A stretch of 64,000 bases of DNA from Seongchinamella unica (lineage in GTDB: Bacteria > Pseudomonadota > Gammaproteobacteria > Pseudomonadales > Halieaceae). The notes below the pieces were generated by a model. The model was given only the letters and a program-made list of their open reading frames with translations, searched no databases and was not told where the DNA came from. Where the stretch lies: NCBI RefSeq assembly GCF_004354085.1, contig NZ_SMSE01000004.1:248001-312000 (forward strand), read 5' to 3'. A program made the translations under genes and the position numbers. This document shows, one piece after another, positions 28,372 through 37,009 of the stretch; the stretch's first letter is position 1, and every line of letters starts with the position of its first letter.

Positions 28372-28980
28372 ATGAAACATGAAGCAGTAGAAACAAACGT
28401 AGGCCTGATGATCGTCGGCGTCATCATCGCCATCAGTTTTGGTACTCTGGTCGAACTGGTTCCCCTGATGTTCCTCAAGGAAACCAACGAGCCCATCGCC
28501 GGCCTCAAGCCCCTGCCTGCACTGGAGCTGGAAGGCCGTGACATATACATCCGCGAGGGCTGCAATACCTGTCACTCACAAATGATTCGCCCCCTGCGCG
28601 CCGAGACCGAGCGCTACGGCCATTACTCGGTGGCGGGCGAACATGTTTACGAGCATCCCTTCCTCTGGGGTTCCAAGCGCACAGGGCCGGACCTTGCCAG
28701 GGTTGGCAAGCGCTATTCCGACGACTGGCACCGGGCTCACATGTACAACCCGCGTGACGTGGTTCCCGAGTCCAATATGCCCGCCTTCCCCTGGTTGTTC
28801 GACAAGGAACTGAGCGGCGACCTGACCGGCAAGAAAATGGCTTCCCTGCGCGCTGTTGGAGTGCCCTACACCGATGACGACATCGCCGGTGCCAAGGCCG
28901 CTGTGGAAGGGAAGAAAGAAATTGATGCCCTGGTTGCGTACCTGCAACAGCTGGGCACTCTCCTGCAATCGAGGCGCTAG
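28372..28980 (+). CDS. ccoO: cbb3 oxidase monohaem subunit
   Basis: Membrane-anchored c-type cytochrome of the cbb3 oxidase, facing the periplasm. One N-terminal membrane segment (about 11-33) is followed by the haem site CNTCH at Cys64, Cys67 and His68, then [15 protein letters not shown], a hallmark of CcoO. The axial Met is in [12 protein letters not shown]. The 202-residue length is typical. It is followed four bases later by ccoQ. Confidence 0.97.
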   Translation: MKHEAVETNVGLMIVGVIIAISFGTLVELVPLMFLKETNEPIAGLKPLPALELEGRDIYIREGCNTCHSQMIRPLRAETERYGHYSVAGEHVYEHPFLWGSKRTGPDLARVGKRYSDDWHRAHMYNPRDVVPESNMPAFPWLFDKELSGDLTGKKMASLRAVGVPYTDDDIAGAKAAVEGKKEIDALVAYLQQLGTLLQSRR

Positions 28981-28984
28981 GACC

Positions 28985-29164
28985 ATGGATATCAATGACC
29001 TCAGAGGCCTCAGCACCGTGTTCCTGATGATTACCTTCATCGGCATGTGTTTCTGGGCCTATGACAAAAAACGCAAAAAATCATTTGATGACGCCGCCAA
29101 CTTGCCGTTCGCAGATGAAGAGATGAACCAACGCACCATGCAGGAGGAGATCAAGAATGGCTAG
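28985..29164 (+). CDS. ccoQ: cbb3 oxidase small subunit
   Basis: A 59-residue single-span protein: hydrophobic STVFLMITFIGMCFWAY, then a basic patch KKRKK and an acidic tail, as in CcoQ/FixQ, which stabilises the oxidase. It begins four bases after ccoO and overlaps ccoP by eight bases. The family is short and variable, so the name rests partly on its position between ccoO and ccoP. Confidence 0.9.
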   Translation: MDINDLRGLSTVFLMITFIGMCFWAYDKKRKKSFDDAANLPFADEEMNQRTMQEEIKNG

Positions 29165-30035
29165 TTTCTGGAGTTTGTGGGTCATCGTACTCACATCCCT
29201 GACCATTATCCTCATCACCTGGATTCTGTTCGCTAACCGCACACGTGACCAGAACACCGAGGGTAATACCACCGGTCACGTCTACGACGGCATCGAGGAA
29301 TACGACAATCCCCTGCCCTCCTGGTGGTTTGGGATGTTTTTGCTAACGATCGTTTTCGGCGTTGGCTACCTGGTAATCTATCCCGGCCTGGGAAATTACC
29401 AGGGCCTGCTGGGCTGGAGTTCGATAGAGCAACACGACCGCGCGGTCGCAAAAGCGGATGAAAAATACCGGGACATGCGCGACCGTTACCTGGCCATGCC
29501 TATCGAGGAAATTGCCAGTGACCCTGCCGTGCGCAAGATGGGCATGCGTATGTTCAGCAACAACTGCGCCCAGTGCCACGGGGCCGACGGCAAGGGTGCC
29601 TACGGCTTCCCCAACCTGACCGACGATGACTGGATTTACGGCGGCACGCCGGAAGCCATCAAGGCTACCCTGGTCAATGGTCGCCAGGCCGCCATGCCTG
29701 CCTGGGGCTCCATACTCGGGGACCAGGGTATTGCCGAGACCACCGCCTACGTGATGTCCCTGAGCGGCCGTGACGTGGACGACTCCCTGGCCTCCGCCGG
29801 TGAAAAGCATTTCCAGACTTACTGTGCCGCCTGCCACCAGGCGGATGGCACCGGCAACCAGGCACTGGGCGCGCCCAACCTGACCAATGGCATCTGGCTT
29901 TACGGCGGCAGTGCCGAACAGATTGCCCACACGCTGCGCGCCGGCCGCAATGGAGTGATGCCAGCGTTCAAGGACACGCTAACCGAGGACAAGATCCATA
30001 TCCTTACTGCCTATGTTTATGGCCTGAATCAGTAA
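29157..30035 (+). CDS. ccoP: cbb3 oxidase dihaem subunit
   Basis: Membrane-anchored dihaem cytochrome c that passes electrons to CcoO. An N-terminal span about 8-25 is followed by NPLPSWWFGMF and a second span (about 55-75), as usual in the long CcoP form. The haem sites are CAQCH (137-141) and CAACH (223-227), each in a repeated cytochrome c fold with matching WIYGGTPE and WLYGGSAE segments. The length is 292. The start overlaps ccoQ by eight bases. Confidence 0.97.
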   Translation: MASFWSLWVIVLTSLTIILITWILFANRTRDQNTEGNTTGHVYDGIEEYDNPLPSWWFGMFLLTIVFGVGYLVIYPGLGNYQGLLGWSSIEQHDRAVAKADEKYRDMRDRYLAMPIEEIASDPAVRKMGMRMFSNNCAQCHGADGKGAYGFPNLTDDDWIYGGTPEAIKATLVNGRQAAMPAWGSILGDQGIAETTAYVMSLSGRDVDDSLASAGEKHFQTYCAACHQADGTGNQALGAPNLTNGIWLYGGSAEQIAHTLRAGRNGVMPAFKDTLTEDKIHILTAYVYGLNQ

Positions 30036-30057
30036 GGACTTCCCTTCCAGCGGTACC

Positions 30058-30081
30058 GAGGAGCCTCGCCTGAGGCTCCTC
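30058..30081 (+). terminator. Strong hairpin between ccoP and ccoG
   Basis: GAGGAGCCTC and GAGGCTCCTC form a perfect ten-base stem with a four-base loop, 22 bases after the ccoP stop. Only TTCACT follows, so it may be a partial terminator or an mRNA-stabilising 3' end that lowers ccoG-S output relative to ccoNOQP. Confidence 0.65.
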
Positions 30082-30112
30082 TTCACTCAGCAACCCCAGG
30101 TGTGCAAGCACT

Positions 30113-31528
30113 ATGTCTAAATCGGAAAAGGACCTGATCGATCTTCAGGAAGTCGCTCCGGCGGAAGTCGGCGAAGTCGACTTGTACCAGCGCCGCGAGC
30201 GTATTTACACCCGCAAGGTCGAGGGATATTTCCAGAAAGTACGCCTGTATACCGGCTGGCCACTATTGCTGGGGTACTTCCTGCTGCCGTGGATCAACCT
30301 GAACGGGCAACAGTCGGTGCTGTTTGACCTTCCGGAGCGCAAGTTCCACATTCTCGGGTTGACCTTGTGGCCGCAGGACTTCCCAATGCTCGCTTTCCTG
30401 CTGATCATCGCGGCCTATTTGCTGTTCGCGGTAACCACGTTCGCGGGTCGTATCTGGTGCGGCTATACCTGCCCGCAAACGGTATGGACCACCATGTTCA
30501 TGTGGGTGGAGCAAAAAACCGAGGGCAGCCGTAACCAGCGTATCAAACTGGACAAAGCGCCCATGTCGCTGCAGAAGTTCAGCAAGAAGTTCATGAAACA
30601 CGCCGCCTGGCTTTTTATCGCCTTCATGACCGGGCTGACATTTGTCGGTTATTTTTACGGGATCAGGGAACTGGCCGTAGATTTTGCCACCGCCCAGGTC
30701 GCCGGCTGGGCGCTGTTCTGGACTCTGTTCTTCACCGTCGCAACTTACGTCAATGCGGCCTACATGCGCGAGCAGGTGTGTAAGTACATGTGCCCCTATG
30801 CCCGTTTCCAGGCGGTGATGTTCGATCAAGACACCTTGATTGTTTCCTATGACAAGACCCGCGGAGAACCTCGCGGCAGTCGCAAGAAAAGCGCCGATCA
30901 CAAGGCCGAGGGGCTGGGCGACTGCATAGACTGCGAGCTCTGCGTGCAGGTTTGTCCCACCGGCATCGACATACGCGATGGCCTCCAATACGAGTGTATT
31001 GGCTGTGCTCTGTGTATTGACGCCTGTAATTCGGTCATGGACAAGATGGATTATCCCCGCGGCCTGGTAAGGTACACCAGCGAACACGAACTCGCCGGCG
31101 GCACCACCCACTGGATTCGCCCCCGCATCATCGGTTACGTTGTGGTGCTGACGATCATGATCGGGGTGTTTGCCTACAACATGTTCTCACGCATCCCTCT
31201 GGAACTGACCATTATCCGGGATCGCAACCAGTTGTATGTGACCACCGACACCGGGGCGGTCGACAACATCTATACGTTGCAGCTGGTAAACATGGACCCT
31301 GAGAGCCACGTATTCAACATCAGCGTTTCCGGGCTGCCGCAGGCCGAGATTATCGGTGAGACCGAGCACCGCCTGAACGGTGGCGAGGTGCGCTCAATCA
31401 GCCTGCGCCTGCGGGCCGAGCCTGACTCACTGGACAGGCCCAGCACGGAATTTGAGTTCCAGGCCAGGGCCAGCGACGACGAAGCGCTGCATGTATCCCA
31501 CGAATCACGCTTCGTCAAACCACTCTAG
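30113..31528 (+). CDS. ccoG: Cytochrome oxidase accessory ferredoxin-like protein CcoG
   Basis: Inner-membrane iron-sulphur protein (RdxA/FixG) needed to deliver reduced copper for cbb3 assembly. It has five hydrophobic segments, a CGYTCPQTVW cysteine pair about residue 118, and two [4Fe-4S] motifs of ferredoxin type near 265-300 (CIDCELCVQVC and CIGCALCIDAC). The C-terminal periplasmic part has an immunoglobulin-like look. Length 471. FixH follows eight bases later. Confidence 0.95.
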   Translation: MSKSEKDLIDLQEVAPAEVGEVDLYQRRERIYTRKVEGYFQKVRLYTGWPLLLGYFLLPWINLNGQQSVLFDLPERKFHILGLTLWPQDFPMLAFLLIIAAYLLFAVTTFAGRIWCGYTCPQTVWTTMFMWVEQKTEGSRNQRIKLDKAPMSLQKFSKKFMKHAAWLFIAFMTGLTFVGYFYGIRELAVDFATAQVAGWALFWTLFFTVATYVNAAYMREQVCKYMCPYARFQAVMFDQDTLIVSYDKTRGEPRGSRKKSADHKAEGLGDCIDCELCVQVCPTGIDIRDGLQYECIGCALCIDACNSVMDKMDYPRGLVRYTSEHELAGGTTHWIRPRIIGYVVVLTIMIGVFAYNMFSRIPLELTIIRDRNQLYVTTDTGAVDNIYTLQLVNMDPESHVFNISVSGLPQAEIIGETEHRLNGGEVRSISLRLRAEPDSLDRPSTEFEFQARASDDEALHVSHESRFVKPL

Positions 31529-31536
31529 GACTGTCG

Positions 31537-32034
31537 ATGAACAAACGCTTCCCCCAAGAGGACAACGAACCCTGGTATCGCCAGTTCTGGCCCTGGTTCC
31601 TGATCCTGCTGCCGGCTACGGTCGTGGTCGCCGGTATTACCACGGTAGTGATTGCCAATCGCGGTGCCGATGACCTCGTGGTTGACGAGTACTACAAGGA
31701 CGGACTGGCCATTAATCGCAAACTGGAGAAAAAGGAACGCGCCGACGCACTCGGTATTGGCGCGACACTGGAGGTGTACGGCAGTGAAATCCTGGTAAAA
31801 ACTGCGGGGCCGGTGGACTCAGAGAAGTTGCAACTGCTGCTGTCACACCCGCTGGAATCAGACCGCGACTTCGAAGTCGTGGTGGTACAGAGCGTTCCAG
31901 GTGAATATCGCGGTCGCCTGCAGACCGCAATCGCCCCCCGCTGGCACTGGGCACTGATCCACGACGGCGAGCTGGCCTGGCGTCTTGATGGTTCAATTAC
32001 CGCCGCGGACCTTCGTGAAGCGAGCGGTGACTGA
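31537..32034 (+). CDS. ccoH: FixH/CcoH assembly protein
   Basis: A 165-residue membrane protein needed for stable cbb3 assembly. One span at about 18-38 (FWPWFLILLPATVVVAGITTVV) is followed by the family motif DDLVVDEYYKDGLAINRKL, then a periplasmic beta domain. It lies between ccoG and ccoI; its last eight bases overlap the chosen ccoI start. Firm by motif and position. Confidence 0.92.
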   Translation: MNKRFPQEDNEPWYRQFWPWFLILLPATVVVAGITTVVIANRGADDLVVDEYYKDGLAINRKLEKKERADALGIGATLEVYGSEILVKTAGPVDSEKLQLLLSHPLESDRDFEVVVVQSVPGEYRGRLQTAIAPRWHWALIHDGELAWRLDGSITAADLREASGD

Positions 32035-34474
32035 TTCAAGGGCGGCCTCCGATGCACTGATCGAACCCTGTTACCACTGCGGGGAACCAGTGCCTGAAGG
32101 CGTCTGCCTTTATACTGAAATCGGGGGACAGGCGCGCAGCATGTGCTGTCCGGGGTGCCAGGCGGTGGCGGCCATGATTGCCGGCAGTGGCCTGGACAAC
32201 TTCTATCGGCAACGCACGGCCTACAGCGAGCGGCCCGCCGCAAGCGAGACGCCGGTCCGCGAGCAATATCTGATTTACGACCAGCCGGAACTGACTGACG
32301 CCTTCTGCCAGACGCAAGAGGACGGCAGTGTCAGCGCGCGCCTGTTACTTGGCGGCATCACCTGCGCCGCCTGCACCTGGCTGATAGAGCAAAGCCTTGC
32401 CTCTGTGCCGGGAGTCACGGAAGCTGCCGTGAATCTGCAGCAATCCCGGCTGGACATTCGTTTTGACCCCCTTGTGCTGCCCCTGAGCGAGATTTTTACC
32501 CGGGTTGATGCGCTGGGTTACCGCCCCCGGCCCTTCCAGGCCAGCGCCCGCCGCGAGCAGATGCGAGCGGAGTATCGGGCCGACCTGCGCCGGCTGGGTG
32601 TGGCCGGCTTTGGCATGATGCAGGTTGGCATGTTCGCCGTGGCACTGCACGCCGGCGACATCCAGGGCATCCAGGAACAGTACCAGGGCCTACTGCGCAG
32701 TTTCAGCTTGCTGGTCTCTGGTTTTATTGTCTACTACAGCGCCGGCACGTTCTTCCGCACCGCCTGGCGCCATCTCAAACAGGGCGCGCTGGTGATGGAC
32801 CTGCCGGTGGCGCTGGCCATCGGACTCGCCTGGCTGGCAAGTGCCTATGCCACCGTTAGCGGCAGTGGCCAGGTCTACTTTGACTCGGTAGTGATGTTCA
32901 CTTTTTTCCTGCTGCTCGGCCGTTTTCTGGAGGCCAGAGTCAGACAGCGCCATGCCAATAACTGGTTCGATGCAGAGAGCGCCTTGCCGGACGCGGTCAG
33001 CCTGCGACGCGATGGCCGGTGGATAACCGTTCCCCGCTCCCAGGCGGACCAGGGTGAGGTCATGCTGGTGCAGGCTGGGCAGACCATTCCCGCCGACGCG
33101 CGCGTGCTCAGCGGCAACAGTGCGGTGCGGGAAGACACCTTCAATGGCGAACATCTGCCGCGAACGGTCAGCATCGGCGATACCATCTACGCTGGAACCG
33201 TGAATGTCGAAGCCGCGCTGGAAGCGGAAATACTCGGCAGTTACGCCCAGAGCAGGCTGGCCGCCCTGCAGCGCTCGGTAGAAGTCGCGGAGACAGAAAA
33301 ACCGCGACTGGCAAAAATGGCGGATCGAATCGCGTCCTGGTTCGTCGCCGGCGTACTGCTCGTTACTTCCGCAACAGCCATCGCCTGGTGGCATATTGCG
33401 CCGGAACAAACCCTGTGGGTGGCCCTCTCCGTGCTGGTAATCTCCTGCCCGTGTGCCCTGGCCCTTGCCACACCCGCAGCGCTGGCCTCGGCAGCGAGCG
33501 CCCTGCGCGCCACAGGCGTGATTGTGCGTGGGGAAAATGCTCTGGAATCCCTCTCTCGCACCACCCACCTGATATTCGACAAGACCGGCACACTGACCGA
33601 AGGAAAGCTGGCGATCAGCCGGGTGGAACTGCTCGGTGAACTGACCGAAGCCCGGGCTCTGCAACTGGCCGCGGGTCTGCAACACTGGTCCAACCATCCT
33701 GTGAGCAAAGCGTTTTCGCACATTCAGCCCGGTGAGGTATTCCAGGATGTGAATTATAAAGTGGGTGCCGGACTGCAGGGCAAGCTGGATGGCCGGCAAT
33801 ATCGCGTGGGCAGTGAATCGTTCTGCCGCGAGTTTTGCCCCGCCCTGCCACCGCCCCCCGACGAGCAACGCTACTGGATTGCCCTGTGTGATGCGCAGAG
33901 CCCGCTGGCCTGGATCGGCCTCGATGACACATTGCGAGCGGAAGCAAAAGCGGTGGTTCGCAGCGCGCTCACTGGTGGTCTCGAGTTGGGATTACTGACC
34001 GGTGACAGTTCGCCCCAGGGGAAGCTGCTCGCGCGGGAACTGGGTATCGACGATGTCCGCACCGGCATGGAACCGCAGCAGAAAATGCAGCGTGTACAGT
34101 CGCTACAGGCTACCGGCGCGGTCGTCTGTATGGTCGGTGACGGGCTTAACGATGCCCCCGTGCTCAGTCTCGCTGACAGTTCTTTTGCCGTGGCGGGTGC
34201 CACTGACCTGGCCCGCACCCAGGCAGATTTTGTTATCGTCGATGATGTCCTAACCCGAGTCACTGATACCTGGCAGAAAGCGCGTGATTGCCGGCGCATT
34301 ATTCTGCAAAACTTTGCCTGGGCGCTGGGCTACAATCTCAGTGCGATCCCACTGGCGGCCACCGGTCACGTGCCGCCCTGGGCGGCGGCGATCGGCATGT
34401 CTCTCAGTTCCCTGCTGGTGGTTGCAAACTCGCTGCGATTGAACCGTAGTCCGGCAAAGGAGAAAGGGCTCTGA
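32027..34474 (+). CDS. ccoI: Copper-translocating P-type ATPase CcoI/FixI
   Basis: Copper-exporting P1B ATPase that supplies the CuB site of the cbb3 oxidase. It has an N-terminal Cys-rich CYHCGEPV...CCPGCQAV region, a heavy-metal domain with GGITCAACTWLIE, eight membrane segments, a CPC motif in ISCPCALALATPAAL, phosphorylation loop DKTGTLTEG, HP site in NHPVSKAF, and GDGLNDAPVLSLAD. I place the start at GTG 32027, giving 815 residues and an N-terminus just before the CYHC motif as in relatives. An in-frame ATG at 31988 would overlap ccoH by 47 bases. It overlaps ccoS by one base. Confidence 0.93.
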   Translation: MTDSRAASDALIEPCYHCGEPVPEGVCLYTEIGGQARSMCCPGCQAVAAMIAGSGLDNFYRQRTAYSERPAASETPVREQYLIYDQPELTDAFCQTQEDGSVSARLLLGGITCAACTWLIEQSLASVPGVTEAAVNLQQSRLDIRFDPLVLPLSEIFTRVDALGYRPRPFQASARREQMRAEYRADLRRLGVAGFGMMQVGMFAVALHAGDIQGIQEQYQGLLRSFSLLVSGFIVYYSAGTFFRTAWRHLKQGALVMDLPVALAIGLAWLASAYATVSGSGQVYFDSVVMFTFFLLLGRFLEARVRQRHANNWFDAESALPDAVSLRRDGRWITVPRSQADQGEVMLVQAGQTIPADARVLSGNSAVREDTFNGEHLPRTVSIGDTIYAGTVNVEAALEAEILGSYAQSRLAALQRSVEVAETEKPRLAKMADRIASWFVAGVLLVTSATAIAWWHIAPEQTLWVALSVLVISCPCALALATPAALASAASALRATGVIVRGENALESLSRTTHLIFDKTGTLTEGKLAISRVELLGELTEARALQLAAGLQHWSNHPVSKAFSHIQPGEVFQDVNYKVGAGLQGKLDGRQYRVGSESFCREFCPALPPPPDEQRYWIALCDAQSPLAWIGLDDTLRAEAKAVVRSALTGGLELGLLTGDSSPQGKLLARELGIDDVRTGMEPQQKMQRVQSLQATGAVVCMVGDGLNDAPVLSLADSSFAVAGATDLARTQADFVIVDDVLTRVTDTWQKARDCRRIILQNFAWALGYNLSAIPLAATGHVPPWAAAIGMSLSSLLVVANSLRLNRSPAKEKGL

Positions 34475-34659
34475 TGGACAGTTTGTACCTGTTGATTCCG
34501 GTTGCACTGCTGCTGGTCGCACTGGGCATAAAGTTGCTGCTCTGGGCCATAGACAATGGCCAGTATGAGGACCTCGACAAGGAAGCCTGGCGTATCCTCT
34601 CGGACGACAAGAGCCCGGAGCGCAGCGACAGCGAAGCAGAGAGCAAAACCGATGACTGA
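34474..34659 (+). CDS. ccoS: cbb3 oxidase assembly protein CcoS
   Basis: A 61-residue single-span protein: MDSLYLLIPVALLLVALGIKLLLWAI, then the GQYEDLDKEAWRILSDD cytoplasmic tail that marks CcoS/FixS. It is thought to help put haem and copper into CcoN. The start overlaps the ccoI stop (TGATG), and the stop overlaps the next gene's ATG. Confidence 0.93.
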   Translation: MDSLYLLIPVALLLVALGIKLLLWAIDNGQYEDLDKEAWRILSDDKSPERSDSEAESKTDD

Positions 34660-35371
34660 CATTGGTTATCTCAGCGCCCTGGCACTGGGCCTGGCTGGCG
34701 GTGGTCACTGCCTGGGCATGTGTGGCGGGATTGCCGCCGCCCTGAACCTCGGAGGTGAACGTTCCCTGCCGGTCACCATCGCCTATCACAGTGGTCGGAT
34801 TCTCAGTTATACACTGCTCGGCGGACTGCTGGGAGTGATCGCCGGCAGCATAGATCTTGTGGCCTGGACCATCGCCCTGCGCTATCTCGCCGGGCTGTTG
34901 CTGATCGGTATGGGGCTCTATGTGGCGGATTGGTGGCGGGGCATGCTGGTGCTGGAAAAAGCCGGGGCCAGGCTGTGGCAGCCGGTGCAGCGACTATCGT
35001 CCAGGCTGCTACCCATTCGCAACCCTTTGCAGGGCCTGGCGCTCGGCCTGTGCTGGGGACTGATGCCCTGCGGTTTAATCTATTCTGCCCTGGCCTGGTC
35101 CGCCACCGCCCATGACGCGGTTTATTCTGCTTCACTCATGTTCGTTTTTGGCCTTGGTACCTTGCCCGCCATGATGGCGGTCAGCCTGGGAGCAGATCGC
35201 CTGCAGGCATTTTTGCGCAGGCGCGGTCTCAAGCTTTTTATTGCCGTCATGCTGATCGGCTCGGGGATCTGGACGATCTACCTGGTGGCGTCACACGGCG
35301 CACACCTGCGGCACGCCGCCCCCGGCGCAGAACAGGGCGAGATGGATCACTCACATATGGGTCACCCATAA
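34652..35371 (+). CDS. TauE/SafE-family membrane protein of the cco cluster
   Basis: A 239-residue protein with six or seven membrane spans. It opens with GLAGGGHCLGMCGGIAAAL, the cysteine-containing motif of the sulphite-exporter TauE/SafE-like (DsbD-like) proteins that commonly end cco assembly operons, and has a second WGLMPCGLIYSALA motif. The two Cys-containing loops suggest metal or electron transfer across the membrane. A His-rich tail (MDHSHMGH) could bind copper. The start at 34652 overlaps the ccoS stop by eight bases. An assembly or copper role is inferred from place and motif. Confidence 0.85.
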   Translation: MTDIGYLSALALGLAGGGHCLGMCGGIAAALNLGGERSLPVTIAYHSGRILSYTLLGGLLGVIAGSIDLVAWTIALRYLAGLLLIGMGLYVADWWRGMLVLEKAGARLWQPVQRLSSRLLPIRNPLQGLALGLCWGLMPCGLIYSALAWSATAHDAVYSASLMFVFGLGTLPAMMAVSLGADRLQAFLRRRGLKLFIAVMLIGSGIWTIYLVASHGAHLRHAAPGAEQGEMDHSHMGHP

Positions 35372-35461
35372 AAAAGGTTCATCGCACATTAACGGGGAAG
35401 GGTAGTTAGCTAGACTCTCTGGCTTCAGCGGCCACTGCAATCGCGATGAACCATAAAAAAG
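35366..35461. repeat. Inverted repeat framed by 11-base direct repeats
   Basis: The 11-base sequence CCATAAAAAAG occurs at 35366-35376 and 35451-35461. Just inside, GGTTCATCGC (35376-35385) and GCGATGAACC (35443-35452) are perfect inverted arms with 57 bases between. The layout looks like a very small terminal-repeat element with a target duplication; read on the minus strand it is also a stem followed by six T. The left copy contains the stop codon of the TauE/SafE gene. Confidence 0.6.
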
Positions 35462-35480
35462 CCCACCCCAAGGGGCGGGC
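35455..35480 (-). terminator. Rho-independent terminator of ompW
   Basis: On the minus strand GCCCGCCCC, a short loop and GGGGTGGGC form a strong stem with one mismatch, followed directly by TTTTTT. It lies 46 bases after the ompW stop. A further inverted repeat (CCTTCAGG/CCTGAAGG, 35487-35517) stands between. Confidence 0.85.
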
Positions 35481-35525
35481 CAGAAGCCTTCAGGCCGTAG
35501 GTGAGCCGACCTGAAGGGAGTTCGC

Positions 35526-36182
35526 TCAGAACTTGTAGGCGATACCGATGTTGTATACCCAGGGATCGATATCCACATCGAACTTGACCTTGGCGTTATC
35601 GGCCTCACGCAGGGTGACAGTCGCAGTGGTATCGATATCGATGTACCAGACGCCTGCATTGAAGCTCCAGTTTTCACCAAACGGAATATCCACACCGGCA
35701 GAGGCGGAAAGCCCGAAAGAATCGTCAAGATCAAGATCGGCCTTGCCGACAATTCCCTCGAGGTCGCGTGCGGCCTTCTCATCGAAGAAATAGGTGTAGT
35801 TAATGCCCACGCCCACGTAGGGCTGCCAGCCTGCGCTACCGCCGCGGGGATACCAGTGCAGAGTCAGGGTCGGGGGCAGGTGCTTGGTTGAACCGGCATC
35901 CAGCGGCGCCTCATTGACGTCGATGTTATGCTTGAAGGGCGTCGCGGCAAGCAGTTCCAGACCCCAATCCTCGGTCACCATGTAGGCAGGAATAATGGAC
36001 AGTTGGGTGTCGTTGTCCACATCCACGGTTACACCCAGGCCTGGCACTTTATCGCTGTCGGCATCAGGGGCAACGGTTGCCGCACCCGCCCGCAAAATCC
36101 AGTCTCCGGCCTCGTAGGCCTGTGTCATCGCTGCGCCACCGGCAAGGGCGACAGCAACGGCCAGGGTCATTACATTTTTCAT
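35526..36182 (-). CDS. ompW: OmpW-family outer membrane protein
   Basis: Eight-stranded outer-membrane barrel of 218 residues. The signal peptide is cleaved after about residue 22 (MTQA). The mature protein begins YEAGDWILRAGAATVAPD and ends in the aromatic YKF, an assembly signal for outer-membrane barrels. Internal strands LTLHWYPRG, PYVGVGINYTYFF and NWSFNAGVWYID fit the family. In enterobacteria ompW responds to oxygen through FNR, and a perfect FNR box lies upstream here at class II spacing. Lipophilic-molecule passage is the usual role proposed. Confidence 0.93.
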   Translation of the reverse strand: MKNVMTLAVAVALAGGAAMTQAYEAGDWILRAGAATVAPDADSDKVPGLGVTVDVDNDTQLSIIPAYMVTEDWGLELLAATPFKHNIDVNEAPLDAGSTKHLPPTLTLHWYPRGGSAGWQPYVGVGINYTYFFDEKAARDLEGIVGKADLDLDDSFGLSASAGVDIPFGENWSFNAGVWYIDIDTTATVTLREADNAKVKFDVDIDPWVYNIGIAYKF

Positions 36183-36240
36183 GGTTTACTCCTATCTATG
36201 GACAAAAATTCAGGCCCGCAGACCCGCATACAATGGATTC

Positions 36241-36246
36241 ATATTA
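36241..36246 (-). promoter_or_regulatory. -10 element of the ompW promoter
   Basis: On the minus strand TAATAT lies 29.5 bases from the centre of the FNR box at 36269-36282, the same spacing as in the hemN promoter. Confidence 0.65.
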
Positions 36247-36268
36247 GAGCTCGGCAGTCTGCCGGGCA

Positions 36269-36282
36269 TTGATGTCAATCAA
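36269..36282 (-). promoter_or_regulatory. Perfect FNR box upstream of ompW
   Basis: TTGATGTCAATCAA fits TTGATnnnnATCAA exactly. Its centre is about 41.5 bases before a transcription start near 36234, a class II activator site. Confidence 0.85.
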
Positions 36283-36331
36283 GAGAACAGGGCGGTCCAG
36301 GGAACAACCTTGGTACTTTTACCGTAAGTAA

Positions 36332-37009
36332 TCATTCCCACGGATAGTCCAGGGCACGACCGCAACCATGGAGGCTGCGCTCGTTCAGTTGCACGTGCAC
36401 GGTGTAGGGGAAAGGCTCGCCTTTCATGGTGTCATGGCAAAGGGTTTCGCTGACGGTGACGTCAATGGCCTCGCCATTGGCCCTGGCCCGGTAGTGCAGT
36501 TCATCGCCCTCTTCGACGATTGTAAATTCACTGAACAACAGCCTCGTCGCACCGTAGTCACCGACAAACAACAGGTTCTCCTGTCGTCGCACCTCGAGAT
36601 GCCAACCGGGCTCGTTGCCGACCGCGCGAAACTCAACCCCCCGGCGCCTGGCATCCTCCCAGGGCACGCGAAGGGGATTGAGCTGACAGTCGCTATAGCG
36701 CACGCCATCGACCTCCAGCATCGCTTCCTCCCCCCTGGACCAGAACATCACATCGCCCTCCTCATAACGGGTGCCGGACGCGGAGCGAACCTGTGACAGC
36801 ACGAGGTAGCGATCCTCCAGCCAGATTGCCATTTCCCCCGGGCCGAGCCGGGTAATAAATTCGGTCCCCGTGCATTCGTAAACCAGGGTTCTTGCCAGCG
36901 GCCTGCTATCGGGCTGGAAATCGCCCGCCCGCTTGGTTTCATCAGCCTGCCCGGCGCAGGCAGTCAGCAACAGGGAAGCAATCAGCGTGATCTGGGGTTT
37001 CAGGTTCAT
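36332..37009 (-). CDS. Lipoprotein with MliC-like and COG3650-like domains
   Basis: A 225-residue lipoprotein: signal with lipobox LTAC, Cys18 the likely lipid site. Residues about 42-108 (YECTGTEFITRLGPGEMAIWL...VRYSDC) resemble the MliC lysozyme-inhibitor fold. Residues about 122-215 start GVEFRAVGNEPGWHLEV, the mark of COG3650-type proteins, and hold a Cys pair (LCHD, HGCG). It overlaps the rarD stop by four bases, so it is the last of the TSUP-rarD-lipoprotein unit. A cell-envelope role is likely; lysozyme inhibition is unproven. Confidence 0.78.
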   Translation of the reverse strand: MNLKPQITLIASLLLTACAGQADETKRAGDFQPDSRPLARTLVYECTGTEFITRLGPGEMAIWLEDRYLVLSQVRSASGTRYEEGDVMFWSRGEEAMLEVDGVRYSDCQLNPLRVPWEDARRRGVEFRAVGNEPGWHLEVRRQENLLFVGDYGATRLLFSEFTIVEEGDELHYRARANGEAIDVTVSETLCHDTMKGEPFPYTVHVQLNERSLHGCGRALDYPWE

